Positions 60,251 to 64,000 of a stretch of DNA of 64,000 nt are shown piece after piece (the first letter of the stretch is position 1; every line of letters starts with the position of its first letter). The stretch covers positions 1-64,000 of the forward strand of contig DATNPX010000042.1 in NCBI GenBank assembly GCA_036702975.1. The letters run 5' to 3'. The stretch comes from DATNPX01 sp036702975 (GTDB lineage Bacteria; Cyanobacteriota; Vampirovibrionia; Obscuribacterales; Obscuribacteraceae). The notes beneath the pieces were generated by a model, which ran no database searches, had not been told where the DNA came from, and saw nothing but the letters and a program-made list of their open reading frames with translations. Made by a program: the position numbers and the translations under genes.

Positions 60251-61101
60251 CGCACCCCTAGCAACTTTTTGCTGGCATTCTGAAGAATCAAATCACTCAC
60301 CGCCTGGGGCAAGGCTCGTCGCATGTAATACAGGGTCTGTGTATCGGATCCGACGCGAAGGCGCAACGGCATTTTATTTCGATGGCAAAGCTCAAAAACT
60401 GCATCAGCAACTTTTCCAGGATCGCTGCCAGGACGCTCAAGTTTTTTGGATAAAAATGCGCGGTAGCCTAGCACCTGATTCTCGTATACTGCCGCCGCTT
60501 TTGTATTCACATCGTGATTAGCCCAGTCGATGTTCTGAGCGAATTTCGTGCGAAAGCCACCCGGCTCAACCAGACAAACTTGCACGCCATGCACACCCAG
60601 CTCATAAGACAAACTTTCGCTCAACCCCTCAAGTGCAAATTTACTTGCGACATAGAGGCTTTGCAGTGGCATGCCAACAAATCCTAAGACGGAGGAGATG
60701 TTAATGACCCGCCCGTGCGACTTACGCAATGACGGCAACAAATCTCGCGTCAGCAAAAGAGGAGCAAAAAAATTGACTTCAAATTGCTGTCGTATTTGCT
60801 CCTCACTCAGCGTTTCGAGCGGGCCTGAAACTCCATAACCGGCATTGTTGATCAAACAATCCAAACCGTGGGGAATAAGCGAATTTACACGCTCTACAAT
60901 AAAATTACGACCCAATGACTCAGCCACGTTTGACGGCAAGACAATCAGGTTGTCAGACTGTGCATCGTGCAGCTCCGCAGCATTCCGAGAAGTAGCAAAA
61001 ACTTTCCACCGCCCTGATTTTACAAACCGGTCCATCATGAGACGCCCAAAGCCAGATGAACAGCCAGTTATCAAAACCGTTTTCAGTGAATTTTCAGTCA
61101 T
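60247..61101 (-). CDS. short-chain dehydrogenase/reductase
   Basis: A 284-residue classical SDR: cofactor loop TGCSSGFG, LINNAGYG, catalytic Ser in VINISSVLG, and YVASK, followed by a substrate loop and VCLVEPGGFRTKF. The cofactor is probably NADP(H), to judge from ATSRN after beta-2. It oxidises or reduces an alcohol/ketone and fits a lipid-tailoring role. It shares a four-base overlap with the ferritin-like gene and follows arfB by 11 bases. Confidence 0.88.
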   Translation of the reverse strand: MTENSLKTVLITGCSSGFGRLMMDRFVKSGRWKVFATSRNAAELHDAQSDNLIVLPSNVAESLGRNFIVERVNSLIPHGLDCLINNAGYGVSGPLETLSEEQIRQQFEVNFFAPLLLTRDLLPSLRKSHGRVINISSVLGFVGMPLQSLYVASKFALEGLSESLSYELGVHGVQVCLVEPGGFRTKFAQNIDWANHDVNTKAAAVYENQVLGYRAFLSKKLERPGSDPGKVADAVFELCHRNKMPLRLRVGSDTQTLYYMRRALPQAVSDLILQNASKKLLGVR

Positions 61102-61112
61102 AAGTCTCGCTC

Positions 61113-61538
61113 TTAGTAATCATCAACTGCTCGACGTTGTTGCTTTTTTTTGCCAATCTCACGCTTAGTTTCGGTTCGCTTCAACTTTACAGACTTTGGG
61201 ATCTTTGTGGCTTTTCGCAGCACGGGCGGATGAATGACTGATTCAAGCATTTCGCGCAGTTTCTCAAGACACTCCTCAACATTGGTTATTTGGTCTCTGT
61301 GCTGCTGACTGCTCAAAACCAGCACGCCCTCGGCGGTGAGGCGTGAAGAATACTTCGCGATAAACCGATTCTTCATCGGAGAGGAAATGCTCGTCGTATT
61401 AGTCACATCCCAGTGAAGAATGGCCTTGCTATTGACCTTGTTGACATTCTGCCCACCGGGTCCACCACTGCGAGCGAAACTGAATTCCAACTCGGTCTCC
61501 GGAATTTCCTTTCCTGAGCTAAGAATGATGTTAGTCAT
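61113..61538 (-). CDS. arfB: alternative ribosome-rescue factor B (peptidyl-tRNA hydrolase)
   Basis: A 141-residue RF-1-like domain protein. The catalytic GGQ lies in RSGGPGGQNVNKVNSKAILH, and a basic tail (KATKIPKSVKLKRTETKREI, then KKKQQRR) enters the mRNA channel of stalled ribosomes. There is no stop-codon-recognition domain, so it rescues non-stop ribosomes rather than terminating normally. Full length. No strong ribosome-binding site. It sits 11 bases ahead of the SDR gene. Confidence 0.93.
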   Translation of the reverse strand: MTNIILSSGKEIPETELEFSFARSGGPGGQNVNKVNSKAILHWDVTNTTSISSPMKNRFIAKYSSRLTAEGVLVLSSQQHRDQITNVEECLEKLREMLESVIHPPVLRKATKIPKSVKLKRTETKREIGKKKQQRRAVDDY

Positions 61539-62513
61539 TGACTATAAATTGCTCACCCGAGTAGCTAACCGGCGTTCGCCAACGAAGATTTTCGTGTTGC
61601 AGACCGTCTTTCATAGATTACTGCACCATAATTGATACCGCAACCACGACGCGATCCGTTTCAATATCAGACAGCATGAAACTAAATATCCAGAAGCGGG
61701 CAAAGTCGACAATCGATATCGCATCGTGACGTTAGTTTATTCGCAGGAACATGGCTTTGATTAAGTCAGAGACTTGGTAAACGTACTCGCCATATATGAA
61801 AAGAGTTAACTCACTTCGCCCACCGCGGCGAAGATGAAGCGCTCAAGAGAAATCAACCAATTCAGCGCATAGCGCAGTTGAGCAATTATGCCTCCTGATT
61901 TGATGACACCAGATTTGGTGTCAATAAGTTGGCGCGATAGTGTCCGCTACAGATCCCCTGTGTCTGTAATCGCTCATTCAGACAGATGGGCATTGACCCG
62001 GTTTTCCCTGCTTTCCACAAGAGCCAGGTGAGCTTTCCACCATAGCTGGCTCTAAGTTTGCCGCTGCGCTTCCCAGAGCGAGAATCAATCATCAACTTGA
62101 CCTTCGACGTGGTTCTATTTAGGCTGCTTGTGCCGGTCTAACAACTGAACCATTCGTTCGCATTCCAGGAATGGCTCCAACAGCCAGTCAAGACAAATAA
62201 AAACTTCACATTGCTACACTATACAGCGGGCGGCTGCAAGTTTTGAACAAGTAGAGATTGTTTACGAATGCCTACAAAGCTGTGAACAGGCGAGAAACCC
62301 GTTTTGACGTAGAGCTAAACAATAACGGCTTTTTTGGCACTTGCCTTACCAGAAACAATGTAGTAAAAAAGACAACACAGGAATTAAGTGACATTTTCCT
62401 GTTAAATTCAAAAATCCGACGGCATTCGGATAAAAACAATGCCGAGCTTGTTAAGGACACAAAGGATGCACAGCTTCCCATTAATTCCCGATTGCTCAGC
62501 TGGAGGAACGCTG
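61539..62513. other. 975-base gene-poor region with inverted repeats
   Basis: No convincing gene. A 69-codon minus-strand frame (61886-62095) has GAAGG upstream of its start but an anonymous sequence. A 91-codon frame (62258-62533, TTG start) looks random. Two clear structures are present: the perfect hairpin TGACACCA-GATT-TGGTGTCA at 61904-61923, and AGAGCCAG/CTGGCTCT at 62020-62053 with CTTTCCAC directly repeated. The region may carry a small RNA or decayed sequence. Confidence 0.4.
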
Positions 62514-62705
62514 GTGACACAACAGCAAAATAACTCTATTCATATCCATACCCCCCGTGATTTTTCGATGAAACAGCTTAGTGGCATCTACACTATCGAG
62601 AGTAATGGCTACATCTGGTTCGAATTCGATGACAAAATCGAAGCAACCGAGATGTTGACCGAACTCAATAAAAGAGTTGAAAGTCGCACAGGTTTTACAA
62701 ACTAA
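62514..62705 (+). CDS. 63-residue hypothetical protein
   Basis: Starts at a GTG with GGAGG seven bases upstream, a strong ribosome-binding site, and encodes a compact-looking small protein: HTPRDFSMKQLSGIYTIESN, then GYIWFEFDDKIEATEMLTEL. The frame runs upstream to 62439, but that part lacks a site and looks random. Alternating strands and a helix suggest a small folded domain; no family was recognised. It lies 74 bases before an Xre-type regulator gene. Confidence 0.55.
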   Translation: MTQQQNNSIHIHTPRDFSMKQLSGIYTIESNGYIWFEFDDKIEATEMLTELNKRVESRTGFTN

Positions 62706-62778
62706 AGTTTCCATTTCACGCAAACTTCCTGATGTAGCTGATACCATGGCCTGGGAACCACCCAGATCATGGTGAGAT

Positions 62779-63045
62779 ATGCTGAAGAAACAGGAACCCG
62801 AGCTGTTGCGCGCTGTGGGAAATACGATAGCTAATCGCAGACAATTTCTGGCGCTCACGCAGCAGCAATTGGCTCAGGCAGTTGGAATTCACCGCACGTA
62901 CCTCAGCGACATAGAACAAGGAAAGCGAAATATTTCGATTGGCACGTTGCACGAAATCGCGATTAGACTGGAAACGAGCTCTGCCGCCATACTCAGGCAA
63001 GCTGATAAAGAGCTTGCAGTGCAGAAAACGAATTCTTTCAGCTAA
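62779..63045 (+). CDS. Xre-family HTH transcriptional regulator
   Basis: An 88-residue protein that is nearly all Cro/C1-type helix-turn-helix: TIANRRQFLALTQQQLAQAV, then GIHRTYLSDIEQGKRNISIG, then TLHEIAIRLETSSAAILR. The recognition helix is HRTYLSDIEQ. No ligand or peptidase domain is present. It probably represses its own or a neighbouring promoter. The ribosome-binding site is weak (GGTGAG). Confidence 0.87.
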   Translation: MLKKQEPELLRAVGNTIANRRQFLALTQQQLAQAVGIHRTYLSDIEQGKRNISIGTLHEIAIRLETSSAAILRQADKELAVQKTNSFS

Positions 63046-63165
63046 ATGAATTTAAGTCGTCAAAATTAGAACGCCAGGTTGCACGCCCCTCCAATGTATG
63101 ATATAGTCGACACGGCCAATTTCATTCACGCCAAAACAGTGGGAAAGCGATTAACCATTGGAAGG

Positions 63166-63194
63166 AGCACCGCAAGACAGCAACTTGCGGTGCT
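63166..63194 (+). terminator. strong hairpin after the Xre regulator gene
   Basis: AGCACCGCAAG and CTTGCGGTGCT form a perfect 11-bp stem with a seven-base loop, about 120 bases after the Xre stop. Only TCTCGTT follows, so termination would be weak. Its presence within the long open frame starting at 63079 argues that this part of that frame is not coding. The stretch 63046-63441 is otherwise without a supported gene. Confidence 0.5.
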
Positions 63195-63441
63195 TCTCGT
63201 TGATAACCGTGTGAAACAGGTAATCGCGAATGCCCGTCAGAACATCAACAGAAATCACTTCACATTGGGAAATCCAGGATCTGGGAATAAGAGGATTAGC
63301 GCCGTAGCCTTAGACCACATGTTATCAGCGCAGTTCTACCTAACAAACAGAAAATTATACCTTTCGAGGTTCTATGATCCGTCGGCAGCTGACAAAGAAC
63401 CTGACACATATAGTGAGTTCACAACACTCGAGGAGTGGAAT

Positions 63442-63933
63442 ATGCTCTACGGCATAGCGACCGTTGTAAGAATGAGAAGAGAAGAACTCAAACTTCCGCT
63501 CTGGTACGTGGCGAAGCGCTCAGGAATACCGGTCAGCGCTCTGGAAAAAATTGAAGGCGGTCGAATCGACCCCGACATCTTAGTATTTGCTCAATTGGCG
63601 AGAACACTGAAAAGCAGCTGTGATGATATTCTCGACACCGCAACTATGCTACAGCACATGTCGAGCATGAGCGAACAACGCCTCAGAAGCCGCTTACGTA
63701 TGCGAGTGCAGATGGAGCGAATGAAGCAGCAAAACGAAAGGCTGATAAAACAGCTCAACAGTTTGCATCGACAAAATCCAGTCGGTCACACGATTCAGCA
63801 TGACGAGTTCAGGGAACGCCTTGAGTGCCACGCAAAACGCATTGAGGTTGTAAAGGCACAGCAGGATCAACGGGAGCTGTTTTTGCTCCGATCGCTGCGA
63901 AATGTCGCGGCACTGAGGAATATTAAGCCCTGA
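63442..63933 (+). CDS. Xre-like HTH protein with C-terminal coiled coil
   Basis: A 163-residue protein. The HTH lies at the N-terminus (MRREELKLPLWYVAKRSGIP, then VSALEKIEGGRIDPDILVFA, and QLARTLKSSCDDIL). A basic, helical tail (RLRSRLRMRVQMERMKQQNE, RLIKQLNSLHRQ) looks like a coiled coil. The open frame runs back to 63079, but the ATG at 63442 has GAGGAG seven bases upstream and begins just before the HTH. The upstream part has no site and contains a strong hairpin. It is probably a dimeric DNA-binding regulator paired with the gene at 62779. Confidence 0.65.
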   Translation: MLYGIATVVRMRREELKLPLWYVAKRSGIPVSALEKIEGGRIDPDILVFAQLARTLKSSCDDILDTATMLQHMSSMSEQRLRSRLRMRVQMERMKQQNERLIKQLNSLHRQNPVGHTIQHDEFRERLECHAKRIEVVKAQQDQRELFLLRSLRNVAALRNIKP

Positions 63934-64000
63934 TTTCGGGTCAGTGATGGCCCCGCCATTGATGAATCTGTTATTCTTTTGCTACTAAGTGCCGCGGCTG

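Noticed and set aside
61886..62095. 69-codon minus-strand frame considered as a transposase remnant or small gene
   Set aside because: No motif of any transposase or known family, and its end lies in a perfect hairpin. GAAGG upstream alone is not enough.

Overview
The window is about 64 kb of bacterial chromosome with mid-range base composition and Shine-Dalgarno-led genes. TTG and GTG starts are frequent, and the leading housekeeping genes are rarA, uvrC, radA, lgt and arfB. No rRNA, tRNA, CRISPR array, insertion sequence or phage structural gene was seen. The mix points to a large-genome, environmentally responsive bacterium: eukaryotic-like Ser/Thr kinases, TPR proteins, tandem GspE-N-like modules, a DUF151 nuclease, a YfhO-type membrane protein and many proline/glutamine-rich exported proteins. 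A non-photosynthetic cyanobacterial lineage such as the Obscuribacterales (Vampirovibrionia, 'Melainabacteria') fits best. That placement is an inference from gene style, not a proven identification.

Layout. Positions 1-6 kb hold a DUF2225 protein with a pentapeptide-repeat tail, a free-standing IF2 N-terminal-type domain protein, an M15 peptidase and a quinone oxidoreductase behind a clear palindromic operator. Positions 6.4-16 kb (minus strand) hold six genes for exported or membrane proteins: two paralogous secreted proteins, two further secreted proteins, a pilin-like protein and a giant 1809-residue VirB6/TrbL-like membrane protein. Their intergenic spaces share sequence elements and carry strong hairpins. 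Positions 16-19 kb hold a GspE-N/TPR fusion and a TPR/zinc-ribbon protein, each followed by a short-period repeat array. Positions 19-31.6 kb hold a fasciclin protein, an Nramp relative, small membrane proteins, RarA with a coupled coiled-coil partner, two more tandem GspE-N proteins, a sugar-phosphate mutarotase, a response regulator and a thioredoxin-like protein.

Positions 31.7-39.6 kb are a signalling block. It holds a hybrid histidine kinase broken by a one-base frameshift, a membrane-sensor Ser/Thr kinase split by an in-frame TAA, and an intact paralogue with seven 39-bp repeats. Positions 39.6-47.6 kb hold YfhO, a 37-residue membrane peptide, UvrC, RadA, a His/Asp-rich secreted protein, Lgt and a DUF151 nuclease.

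Positions 47.7-61.1 kb are two tightly packed divergent operons plus a convergent one. Together they encode two Rieske oxygenases, a 2Fe-2S ferredoxin, two ferritin-like or diiron proteins, a fatty-acid-hydroxylase-type enzyme, a GT2 glycosyltransferase, a hexapeptide acyltransferase, a GH3-type amide synthetase, an SDR and an N-acyl-amino-acid-deacylase-like protein fused to a DUF962 membrane domain. This looks like an uncharacterised pathway for a modified lipid or amide metabolite. The right end holds arfB, a gene-poor stretch, two Xre-type regulators and a small unknown protein.

The strongest leads are the exported/VirB6-like cluster with its shared cis elements, the redox-rich biosynthetic locus, and the two interrupted signalling genes.
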